From the NCBI GenBank assembly GCA_937996605.1, contig CALKVB010000606.1, positions 1 through 7,811 on the forward strand: DNA of 7,811 nucleotides, given 5' to 3'. Origin of the DNA: an uncultured Oxalobacteraceae bacterium. GTDB lineage: Bacteria > Pseudomonadota > Gammaproteobacteria > Burkholderiales > Burkholderiaceae_D. The notes beneath the pieces were generated by a model. It searched no databases and had not been told where the DNA came from. It saw nothing but the letters and a program-made list of their open reading frames with translations. Positions 1 to 5,220 of the stretch are shown here, piece after piece; position 1 is the first letter of the stretch; the number at the start of each line of letters is the position of its first letter. Made by a program: the position numbers and the translations under genes.

Positions 1-149
1 AATATACCTAGAAACTAAATTTATAAATTAAATGAGATTGAGGTGTTTTTAGAGTATTTTATCTAAAATTACCGTTTTTTGTCGCCATACTAGGCAGCAG
101 CCATCAAAAGTCATTGATATTCAATTTTTTTATGACAGATATATGAAAA
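1..149. other. AT-rich intergenic stretch, no gene seen
   Basis: Very AT-rich DNA with frequent stops in all frames and no start preceded by a credible ribosome binding site. No coding sequence enters from the left edge on the plus strand, because stops occur in every plus frame well before the terminator at 225-256. Its only visible content is a candidate plus-strand promoter near its right end (114-143). The gene to the left lies outside the window. Confidence 0.6.
114..143 (+). promoter_or_regulatory. candidate sigma70-type promoter for the plus-strand small RNA
   Basis: TTGATA at 114-119 matches the -35 consensus at five of six positions. About 17-18 nt further on lies AGATAT/GATATA (137-143), a poor but possible -10, within a T-rich and A-rich spacer typical of promoter DNA. 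Transcription would start near 150. The -10 is weak, so other start points are possible; the main argument for a promoter here is that a strong plus-strand terminator follows with no gene upstream of it. Confidence 0.3.
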
Positions 150-163
150 AGCAACGAGACTTA

Positions 164-177
164 TTTGCTGCACTGCG
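164..177 (+). promoter_or_regulatory. TGC-rich motif, possible repressor operator
   Basis: The motif TTTGCTGCACTGCG contains three TGC units, two of them adjacent. It lies just inside the predicted 5' part of the plus-strand transcript, about 15-28 nt downstream of the proposed start. TGC-rich sites of this kind are known targets of PhaR, the repressor of phasin genes in polyhydroxyalkanoate-producing bacteria. The assignment rests on motif resemblance alone; no phasin gene is in the window. Confidence 0.2.
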
Positions 178-224
178 ATAAAGTAACACCTGTCTCCTCC
201 AACACCTCCTAAAGGTTTGGACTT

Positions 225-256
225 AACCCGCAGCCTAGGCTAGCGGGTTTTTTTTT
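225..256 (+). terminator. strong intrinsic terminator, plus strand
   Basis: AACCCGC (225-231) pairs perfectly with GCGGGTT (243-249). The enclosed AGCCTAGGCT (232-241) is itself a perfect palindrome and extends the hairpin. The stem runs straight into nine T residues (248-256). On the minus strand the hairpin is followed by AAGTCC rather than a T tract, so it is directional and serves plus-strand transcription. It cannot be the main terminator of the convergent DUF3567 gene, although the hairpin could still slow polymerase from that side. Confidence 0.88.
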
Positions 257-333
257 GCTTGTTCAAAGGTGGAGGGAAGAGAGAATGAAACTTTGATAGA
301 AGAAAGAGGTCGATAGAGACTGAAAAACGGACC

Positions 334-591
334 TTAGTGCAGTAACACGCTTTGTCCCATGTAAGAATCGAACTTCGCGAGAAATTCATCAATTTCCTCA
401 ATGCTAGGTTCATTCGAGATCAGCTGCTGCACATCGTGACGGAAAGTCTCTGCTTGCAAACCACCAATGAAACATTCACGGCGCACAGATTTATCCGTAA
501 TTTCGTAGCCACCGAAGCGTAAAGCTTCGTGTTCAGATTCAGCACCAAATTCGACGACGCTATATTGGTCGCTATTATAAATGATGTTCAT
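334..591 (-). CDS. DUF3567 family protein
   Basis: A small acidic soluble protein of 85 residues, recognised as DUF3567, a family of unknown function largely confined to betaproteobacteria. The start of such proteins (M-x-hydrophobic-YNSxxYxVVEF) is clearly present as MNIIYNSDQYSVVEFG. It has no signal peptide, membrane segment or cysteine cluster beyond a single Cys. The C-terminal half (SNEPSIEEIDEFLAKFDSYM) looks helical. An in-frame ATG three codons upstream (600) directly abuts the purine-rich site. I prefer the ATG at 591 because AAGGATG then lies six bases before it and the protein begins where the family begins. The gene stands apart from the operon to its right and is probably transcribed alone. 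I found no convincing promoter or own terminator; GTTTTT follows the stop without a stable hairpin. Confidence 0.9.
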   Translation of the reverse strand: MNIIYNSDQYSVVEFGAESEHEALRFGGYEITDKSVRRECFIGGLQAETFRHDVQQLISNEPSIEEIDEFLAKFDSYMGQSVLLH

Positions 592-597
592 TTTATT

Positions 598-604
598 CAT
601 CCTT
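598..604 (-). promoter_or_regulatory. ribosome binding site that decides the DUF3567 start
   Basis: On the minus strand AAGGATG (604-598) differs from AAGGAGG at one base and lies six bases upstream of the ATG at 591. The earlier ATG (600-598) is part of this site itself and has no spacing, so it is unlikely to be used. Confidence 0.65.
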
Positions 605-816
605 TCTCGGACTTAAGAATAACTATCCAGAAACAAACATGAACGACAAGGTGCTTATTTGTTTGTGTAAAAATAGCAAGGAAAGGAAAACTAGCCCTGC
701 GTTAATAGTTACGGCAGAGCAAGGCTTGAACTTTAGAGGAAGTTTAAGAAGAATTTTCGAAGGCTAAGGACCAATTGCCGTCTATTTTCGTCAAGCGAGT
801 GGATTAAAACATAGGA

Positions 817-832
817 GAGTGGGCCGCCACTC
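817..832 (-). terminator. GC-rich hairpin, weak terminator candidate for the operon
   Basis: GAGTGG (817-822) and CCACTC (827-832) form a perfect 6-bp stem with a 4-nt loop. On the minus strand it is followed by TCCTATGTTTTAAT, only a short delayed T run. It is the best stem between the last operon gene and DUF3567, but without an adjacent T tract it is not a convincing intrinsic terminator. A second GAGTGG at 797-802 could compete for the same CCACTC arm. Confidence 0.25.
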
Positions 833-834
833 AG

Positions 835-906
835 GTCTGTGAGGAGCACCCTGAACAAAGGCTTCAAGGCTATCGATGATACGTTTTAATTAAATTTCTC
901 AGAGAC
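835..906 (-). repeat. nested inverted repeats, possible structured RNA
   Basis: GTCTGTGAG (835-843) and CTCAGAGAC (898-906) can form a 9-bp stem with one central mismatch. Nested inside, 849-855 and 863-869 form a 7-bp hairpin with a 7-nt loop. One of its pairs is G-U when read as minus-strand RNA but A-C when read as plus-strand RNA, so the fold favours a minus-strand transcript. With the hairpin at 817-832 immediately downstream this gives a compact three-stem layout. The stems are short enough to arise by chance. Confidence 0.3.
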
Positions 907-1006
907 AGGCTCACGTCAGCACAACGCATTATCACATACTACTTATTTAGCTCAATTACACGTCTTCACTTGCTAAAAGGTATATGACAACGATAATGAA
1001 GCTAGC

Positions 1007-1393
1007 CTAAAGTCTTACTTCTTGTTGAATTCGTATCAGCCCCAAATAAGCGTCTTGTTGTAAAAACGCTCTCAAGGTTTCTAGATGTTCACTGTTGTTG
1101 ATTGCTACATAAAGCGCGCGCGGCCTAGTTCTAAGAACTCGAGTGAGTGTCACCCGCAACACCAAATTACCAATACAACAAAGGCAACCTGGTGCTATAC
1201 GCTCGATAATCAGAGATGAGGATGCTTGAAGAGGCATCATTCCAGAAGGGAGCCCCTCTAAAATGATGCCGATTTTACAGTGCGGAATCGCCCCAAACTG
1301 TACTAGTTCGCGAGCGATCCAAGATTCTCGATCTTGGTAATGACCACCAGCGACCAATACAACTGAAACAGGTTTATTCTCCGCGCTTTCCAT
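1007..1393 (-). CDS. degenerate CobW/G3E GTPase-like small protein
   Basis: A protein of 128 residues from the ATG at 1393; an in-frame TTG at 1408 is possible, but its purine-rich site directly abuts it. It resembles the N-terminal part of CobW/G3E-family metal-chaperone GTPases: a hydrophobic first strand (VSVVLVAGG), then the conserved Cys motif in ERIAPGCLCCIGN, a helix (LRVTLTRVLR) and the strand LYVAIN. The Walker A loop (GxxGxGKT) is absent; its place is taken by AGGHYQDRES. GTP binding is therefore doubtful, while the C-x-C-C cysteines could still bind metal. At about 130 residues it is far shorter than true CobW proteins (over 300). The reading frame overlaps the response-regulator gene by 20 nt, implying translational coupling and a possible role beside the two-component system. 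Function is unknown; the CobW relation is by motif only. Confidence 0.75.
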   Translation of the reverse strand: MESAENKPVSVVLVAGGHYQDRESWIARELVQFGAIPHCKIGIILEGLPSGMMPLQASSSLIIERIAPGCLCCIGNLVLRVTLTRVLRTRPRALYVAINNSEHLETLRAFLQQDAYLGLIRIQQEVRL

Positions 1394-2096
1394 ATTTGAC
1401 CGATTCAACTCCCAGTTGTTTGAGTTTACGGTACAGATGCGTACGCTCTAATCCTGTCTTTTCAGCGACACGAGTCATACTGCCGCCTTCACGATGTAGA
1501 TGGTATTCAAAATAAATACGCTCAAAAGCATCACGCGCTTCACGCAAGGGTAAGTCAAAAGACAAATTGCCGAAGTTATGTTGATTATTCTGGGTTAATT
1601 GATTACCGAGCGAAAAATCGCGGTTTTCAAATGTGCTCGTTGGTTGACTAAATTGAGCAACAGGGGCAGGTACAGATGGGACATCCATCGTACTCATGCG
1701 ACTAATTGGTGCTACTGGTCGCGGTGGTTCGATATTGCGGGTCAATCCTTGCTGAACTGCTTTCAATAATTTTTGTAAAGCGATTGGCTTTTCAAGAAAA
1801 TTCAAAGCACCAATCCTTGTTGCTTCTACCGCAGTATCTATCGTCGCATGTCCCGACATCATAATCACAGGCATGGTTAATAGACCATCACGCTGCCACT
1901 CTTTGAGCAAAGTGACGCCATCTGTGTCTGGCATCCAAATATCCAGCAAAACCAAATCTGGACGAGCTTGCGCTCTTGCTTCGCGTGCTTGTTGCGCATT
2001 TTCTGCTAATTGAACGACGTGTCCCTCGTCACCTAAGATTTCCGAGAGTAGCTCTCGGATTCCCATTTCGTCATCGACTACCAATATGTTTGCCAT
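1374..2096 (-). CDS. NtrX-like response regulator, REC plus Fis-type HTH, no AAA+ domain
   Basis: A protein of 240 residues. Residues 1-118 are a receiver domain with acidic residues D8 and D9, phospho-acceptor D52 in LLDIWMPDTDG, S81 in MMSGHATIDTAVEA, and K103 in LEKP; this pattern is typical of the NtrX branch. Residues about 121-180 are a Pro/Gln/Asn-rich linker. Residues about 184-240 hold a Fis-like helix-turn-helix (MTRVAEKTGLERTHLYRKLKQLGV) for DNA binding. Classical NtrX is about 450 residues with a central sigma54-activating AAA+ domain; that domain is missing, so this regulator should not activate sigma54 promoters by ATP hydrolysis. A site TTTAGGG lies 7 nt before the ATG. It follows the kinase gene by 87 nt and overlaps the CobW-like gene. 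Its partner is almost certainly the adjacent kinase; its regulon cannot be read from the sequence. Confidence 0.92.
   Translation of the reverse strand: MANILVVDDEMGIRELLSEILGDEGHVVQLAENAQQAREARAQARPDLVLLDIWMPDTDGVTLLKEWQRDGLLTMPVIMMSGHATIDTAVEATRIGALNFLEKPIALQKLLKAVQQGLTRNIEPPRPVAPISRMSTMDVPSVPAPVAQFSQPTSTFENRDFSLGNQLTQNNQHNFGNLSFDLPLREARDAFERIYFEYHLHREGGSMTRVAEKTGLERTHLYRKLKQLGVESVKYGKRGE
2041..2059 (-). repeat. perfect 8-bp hairpin in the response-regulator 5' coding region
   Basis: TCCGAGAG (2041-2048) and CTCTCGGA (2052-2059) form a perfect 8-bp stem with a 3-nt loop, about 37-55 nt downstream of the start codon. In RNA it would be stable and close enough to affect early elongation or mRNA processing. 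It encodes conserved receiver residues (RELLSEI), so chance codon choice is an alternative. Confidence 0.5.
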
Positions 2097-2174
2097 AAAT
2101 GTACCCTAAACCCTACCACGATAATTTTAATTTGCTGTTCTTCTCTCAGGAAGCTTTCAGCATACACAGCACGC

Positions 2175-2196
2175 ATTAAATACTCAGGTATTTAAT
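2175..2196 (-). repeat. perfect inverted repeat around the kinase stop codon
   Basis: ATTAAATAC (2175-2183) and GTATTTAAT (2188-2196) form a perfect 9-bp stem. The 4-nt loop reads CTGA in the mRNA and contains the UGA stop codon of the kinase gene. No T tract follows, so it is not a normal terminator. It lies at the kinase/regulator junction and could act as an mRNA processing or stability element, an attenuator, or a binding site for a dimeric protein. Confidence 0.55.
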
Positions 2197-4535
2197 TCCG
2201 GTGCTAACTTTAACAGCAAAATCGATACTTTTGCACCGTTTGTATCAGTGCGATTTTGAATATCAATTTTACCCCCATGTTCATCCACAATTTTCTTGAC
2301 CATTGCTAAGCCCAAACCTGTTCCTTTTGGTTTCGAAGTCGCGTATGGTTCAAAGGCACGAGCCAAAATTTTGCTGGAAAATCCTGGTCCGTTATCTATC
2401 ACCGATAGCCGTATCGCTACCCGTTCAGATTTATCAGCGCTGACATAATGCACAATTTCAGTCACAACATCAATCCGGGGCACTTGTCCCGGTTTCGCAT
2501 TCTCAGTTACCGCATCCTGCGCGTTTTGCAACAAGTTATGAATGACCTGGCGAATCTGTGTCGCATCACCCATGATTGCTGGCAAATCTGGAACTAAATT
2601 GAGATGGATAATATCTCGACCGTCGCCGGACAAATAGAGATGTAAAACATCGTCAATCAAAGCTGAAATATTTATTCGTGTCAGTACCGCTTGAGGAATT
2701 TTAGCGTAATCACGGAAATCATCGACCATACGTTTCATCGAACTCACTTGATTCACGATGGTGGTGGTGCTCTTATTTAGAAACTGTGCGTCGACTTCAT
2801 TTAGTTTATCGACCAATTTCATTTGCAAGCGCTCTGCAGACAGTTGAATCGGCGTCAGTGGATTTTTAATTTCATGTGCCAACCGTCGTGCAACCTCACC
2901 CCAAGCAATGGAACGTTGGGCCGAAATGATATTAGTAATGTCATCGAACACCACGACATAACCAGTGCCAGACGCTACTGGAAGGTGTGAGCCTCGCGCT
3001 AGCAAAGTCAAACCTTTTTCAACTTCTGCACCTGAACCTGATTGGGTTTGATCAGTTTGAATAGGACTAAATTTTGGTAACTCAATTTGTTGCTGCCAGT
3101 GTTCTAATTGCTCACCACCGACTGATTGCGCATGCTGTTCTGAAAAGGCCTTATCAACGGCATCTGCAAACACCTTCATACCTTCAATTTGCGCCAAAGG
3201 TTTACCAATTTCCTGATCAAATTGGCGGCTCAAAATCCGTTCGACTGAATGGTTGCAACTGACAAGGCAGGAGTTTTGATCAAGGACCATCACACCAGCT
3301 GACATATTCCCCAAGACCGATTCAAGATAGGCTTTCGCGTTTTCCAATTCTGTTCGATTTTTTTCAACCGCTTGACGTGCATCGAACAATTGCCGAGTCA
3401 TGGTATTAAAAGACTGAGTCAGACTACCTAATTCGTCCGATGTCGTGCTAATCGGTCTAGGAGACAAATTACCTTCTGCCACCGCTTTTGTACCTTCGGC
3501 TAGAAGCAGTAAAGGGCGGGCTAACTGACTAGAAATCAAAAATGCCGCTGTGATTGCACCAAAAATTGCCAATAGCAGTAGCAATGTGAGCGTCACTAAG
3601 TACATCGTCTTCAAACCATCGCGGCTCGATGAACGTTCTTTATATTCGGAAATCGCCGTTGTAAACACTTTCGCTTGCGAATCGAGTAATTCTGGAATGG
3701 GTTGAATCACCTGTAAATAATTGGTTTCATTCTGAAAAAAACTATTCATTCCCATCGAGGGCAAAGCAATAATCACCCTTAAAAACTCTTGATTATTGGT
3801 TTCGCCACCACCTTTATTATGTGCTTCGGTAAATAAATTTTTGCTCGGATCTTCTCCAGTGTGATCACTATGGCTTCCAATTTGTGCGAAACGCCCTTCG
3901 AGTTGAACTGCTCTCAGCATACTGATAGTGGGCATTTCAGGCACAAAGCTACCTCGCTTTGCATTCGCGGTAGCAACCAGACGGCCTTTTGAAGTAACAA
4001 TCGTTGCCTCTTGAATTTGCATTTGCTCGCGAATACGAGACAGCTTAATGGGTATCGGCAATAAGCTAGAATCCGATGGATCAGCAAGCTGATTTGACAT
4101 ACTGCGAGCTTTTGATTCCAAATCTTTCAAGGTGTAATGCAGCGCTGTTTGCCCCAGATCTATACCAGAATCAAGCAGGGGAGAAAGTTTTACACTAAAC
4201 CACGAATCAATTGAATGCGTAACGAATTGGACTGATACTAGGTAAATTAAGGATCCTGGCAAAATACCCGATAGTGCGAACAGAATCACTAATCGGGTCA
4301 TAATGCGAGAACCAAATTCACGTTGACGATAACGCCGAATCAATTGCCACAATAATGTCGATACCATGCCTAGCAGCCCTAAGGCGACCACTGCATTAGC
4401 TAACAACAACCATGTAAAGTTATTGTTTGAAGCGAGGAAGCGACTAGAATTTTCAGTCGCTGTAATGAGGAAGAAGAACAAGACGCTCATCAACACACCA
4501 CCGACGATGAGGCCATACTTTAGAAACTTTGTCAC
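2184..4535 (-). CDS. NtrY-like transmembrane sensor histidine kinase
   Basis: A protein of 783 residues from the GTG at 4535. In order: three membrane segments (about 6-26, 41-63, 81-105); a periplasmic region (about 106-309); a fourth segment (310-335); a HAMP linker (336-389, with P-rich start and DELGSLTQSFNTM); a PAS domain (about 397-537); the HisKA H-box with phospho-acceptor H554 in RRLAHEIKNPLTP; and an ATPase domain with N671 (HNLLQNAQDA), D714 (DNGPGF) and the G2 box GTGLGL at 738-743. All catalytic motifs are intact, so it should autophosphorylate and pass phosphate to D52 of the neighbouring regulator. The layout is that of NtrY, linked in other proteobacteria to nitrogen or redox/respiratory control; the signal here is unknown. 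An in-frame ATG at 4568 gives 11 extra residues, but the GTG has a good binding site, overlaps the previous stop as GTGA, and puts TKFLKYGLIVGG at the N-terminus, as expected for the family. Confidence 0.93.
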   Translation of the reverse strand: MTKFLKYGLIVGGVLMSVLFFFLITATENSSRFLASNNNFTWLLLANAVVALGLLGMVSTLLWQLIRRYRQREFGSRIMTRLVILFALSGILPGSLIYLVSVQFVTHSIDSWFSVKLSPLLDSGIDLGQTALHYTLKDLESKARSMSNQLADPSDSSLLPIPIKLSRIREQMQIQEATIVTSKGRLVATANAKRGSFVPEMPTISMLRAVQLEGRFAQIGSHSDHTGEDPSKNLFTEAHNKGGGETNNQEFLRVIIALPSMGMNSFFQNETNYLQVIQPIPELLDSQAKVFTTAISEYKERSSSRDGLKTMYLVTLTLLLLLAIFGAITAAFLISSQLARPLLLLAEGTKAVAEGNLSPRPISTTSDELGSLTQSFNTMTRQLFDARQAVEKNRTELENAKAYLESVLGNMSAGVMVLDQNSCLVSCNHSVERILSRQFDQEIGKPLAQIEGMKVFADAVDKAFSEQHAQSVGGEQLEHWQQQIELPKFSPIQTDQTQSGSGAEVEKGLTLLARGSHLPVASGTGYVVVFDDITNIISAQRSIAWGEVARRLAHEIKNPLTPIQLSAERLQMKLVDKLNEVDAQFLNKSTTTIVNQVSSMKRMVDDFRDYAKIPQAVLTRINISALIDDVLHLYLSGDGRDIIHLNLVPDLPAIMGDATQIRQVIHNLLQNAQDAVTENAKPGQVPRIDVVTEIVHYVSADKSERVAIRLSVIDNGPGFSSKILARAFEPYATSKPKGTGLGLAMVKKIVDEHGGKIDIQNRTDTNGAKVSILLLKLAPELNT

Positions 4536-5149
4536 TTCTCTTCCACCTTGAATGTAAACCGCTTCCAATCAGATGAAAGACGCCAACCGCTGTTACTTAA
4601 TGATGTGATTAACATCGGTTTTGATAGTTGACTACTATCGAGTTTAAGACGCACAGCAACGTTATAGGTTGAGCCAAAACTTAAAGCATTTTTCTCAGCT
4701 ACTAGCCAACGACGGGGCTGTTTTACGAGGTTAACAATTTCCTCTAGCGTTGCAAAATTTTGCTTCAAACCACCATTGACTGCTGCTGTGTATTGACGAC
4801 GCCATAGGTCATATTGAATTTTAATGGTTTGTGTCGAACGTATGCTCTTCTCGTCAAACCAATACCATCGAGGGCGATTGATTTCTACCTCAGCGATAAA
4901 CGAAACCGGAATTCCTTCATTAATCGCATTTTTAACATCATTTCCAAGTTCGAAAGAAAAACCAACAAACACCCGGTAACCATCTTCAGCAGCTTCCAAC
5001 TTGGCTGTAGTAACTTCTATTCCTTCCGCATATGCGGTATGTCCTGGCACAAGCGAACAAAAAATAATGATGAGCACAGACAACAACAAGCCTTTGCAGG
5101 CTTGAAGTCGTTTTGTTGCTAAAAAAAATGGCAGCAATGCTTTGATCAT
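4532..5149 (-). CDS. DUF4390 family secreted or membrane-anchored protein
   Basis: A protein of 205 residues. A charged N-terminus (K14, R15, K19) is followed by a hydrophobic segment (21-35) and a signal-peptidase-like site AYA|EG after residue 41, so the mature part should be periplasmic or tethered to the inner membrane. The rest is beta-rich and soluble, with the family signature RPRWYWFDEK and later RRQYTAAVNGG, typical of DUF4390. The function of the family is unknown. It almost always sits between rsmB and an NtrY-like kinase in betaproteobacteria, so an accessory role in sensing by that kinase is a reasonable inference. The ATG at 5149 lacks a recognisable ribosome binding site, and the in-frame stretch upstream offers no ATG, GTG or TTG before a stop, so this start is the only normal one but may be poorly initiated. 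The stop overlaps the kinase GTG. Confidence 0.88.
   Translation of the reverse strand: MIKALLPFFLATKRLQACKGLLLSVLIIIFCSLVPGHTAYAEGIEVTTAKLEAAEDGYRVFVGFSFELGNDVKNAINEGIPVSFIAEVEINRPRWYWFDEKSIRSTQTIKIQYDLWRRQYTAAVNGGLKQNFATLEEIVNLVKQPRRWLVAEKNALSFGSTYNVAVRLKLDSSQLSKPMLITSLSNSGWRLSSDWKRFTFKVEEK
4543..4549 (-). promoter_or_regulatory. ribosome binding site deciding the kinase GTG start
   Basis: AAGGTGG (4549-4543 on the minus strand) lies seven bases before the GTG at 4535-4533, inside the last codons of the DUF4390 gene. The GTG shares bases with the DUF4390 stop (GTGA), the usual arrangement for translational coupling. Confidence 0.6.
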
Positions 5150-5202
5150 TAACAGTACATCAATGGCAACTTCGATTGTTTTGTATCACTATGACATGAT
5201 AA

Positions 5203-5220
5203 CTTGAAACAAGTTTCAAG
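5203..5220 (-). repeat. perfect inverted repeat across the rsmB stop codon
   Basis: CTTGAAAC (5203-5210) and GTTTCAAG (5213-5220) are perfect inverted repeats two bases apart. As RNA the most likely fold is a 7-bp stem closed by a CUUG tetraloop, a known stable loop. The rsmB UGA lies in the 5' arm. Only a weak T content follows (TTATCATG), so it is a poor terminator. It starts the 66-nt spacer before DUF4390 and could partly attenuate downstream expression or protect the rsmB mRNA end. Confidence 0.55.

Larger units (their letters stand above)
150..256 (+). ncRNA. putative small RNA with anti-Shine-Dalgarno motifs
   Basis: No open frame with a usable start covers this stretch, yet it ends in a textbook plus-strand intrinsic terminator (225-256). 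The predicted transcript of about 105 nt has three parts. A TGC-rich 5' section is followed by a C-rich single-stranded section with CTCCTCC (194-200). Next comes a stem-loop at 199-220: CCAA plus ACCT, with one bulged C, pair with AGGT plus TTGG, and the loop is CCTAA and carries part of a second anti-SD motif, CCTCCT (205-210). The terminator closes it. C-rich loops able to pair with ribosome binding sites are known in trans-acting small RNAs of alpha- and betaproteobacteria; calling this one of them is inference. It converges with the DUF3567 gene. An alternative is the leader or tail of a transcript starting left of the window. The 5' end is uncertain. Confidence 0.5.
592..1006. other. 415-nt intergenic gap with inverted repeats but no gene
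   Basis: No supported coding sequence on either strand. It must hold the end of the operon transcript coming from the right and the promoter of the DUF3567 gene, but neither is clear: no hairpin with a T tract follows the last operon gene, and no good -35/-10 pair was found before DUF3567. What it does hold is a cluster of inverted repeats at 817-906 and the DUF3567 ribosome binding site. Confidence 0.6.

Noticed and set aside
134..190. Minus-strand mini-ORF of about 18 codons starting with GTG after AGGAGG/GGAGGAG
   Set aside because: The apparent ribosome binding sites are simply the complement of the anti-SD motifs of the putative plus-strand RNA, and the peptide has no recognisable features.
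225..256. The terminator as a bidirectional terminator for DUF3567
   Set aside because: On the minus strand the hairpin is followed by AAGTCC, not T residues; at most it pauses polymerase.
150..256. tRNA or tmRNA 3' end before the terminator
   Set aside because: No T-arm GGTTCGA-type motif, no acceptor pairing and no CCA end are visible.
273..296. Plus-strand ATG after a strong purine-rich site (GGTGGAGG), giving a three-residue peptide MKL
   Set aside because: Too short to support as a gene; the purine-rich run is probably chance downstream of the terminator.
592..1006. Remnant of the missing C-terminal part of a CobW gene downstream of the small CobW-like gene
   Set aside because: The gap has many stops and no translated stretch recalling CobW; the family of short forms appears to end where this one does.
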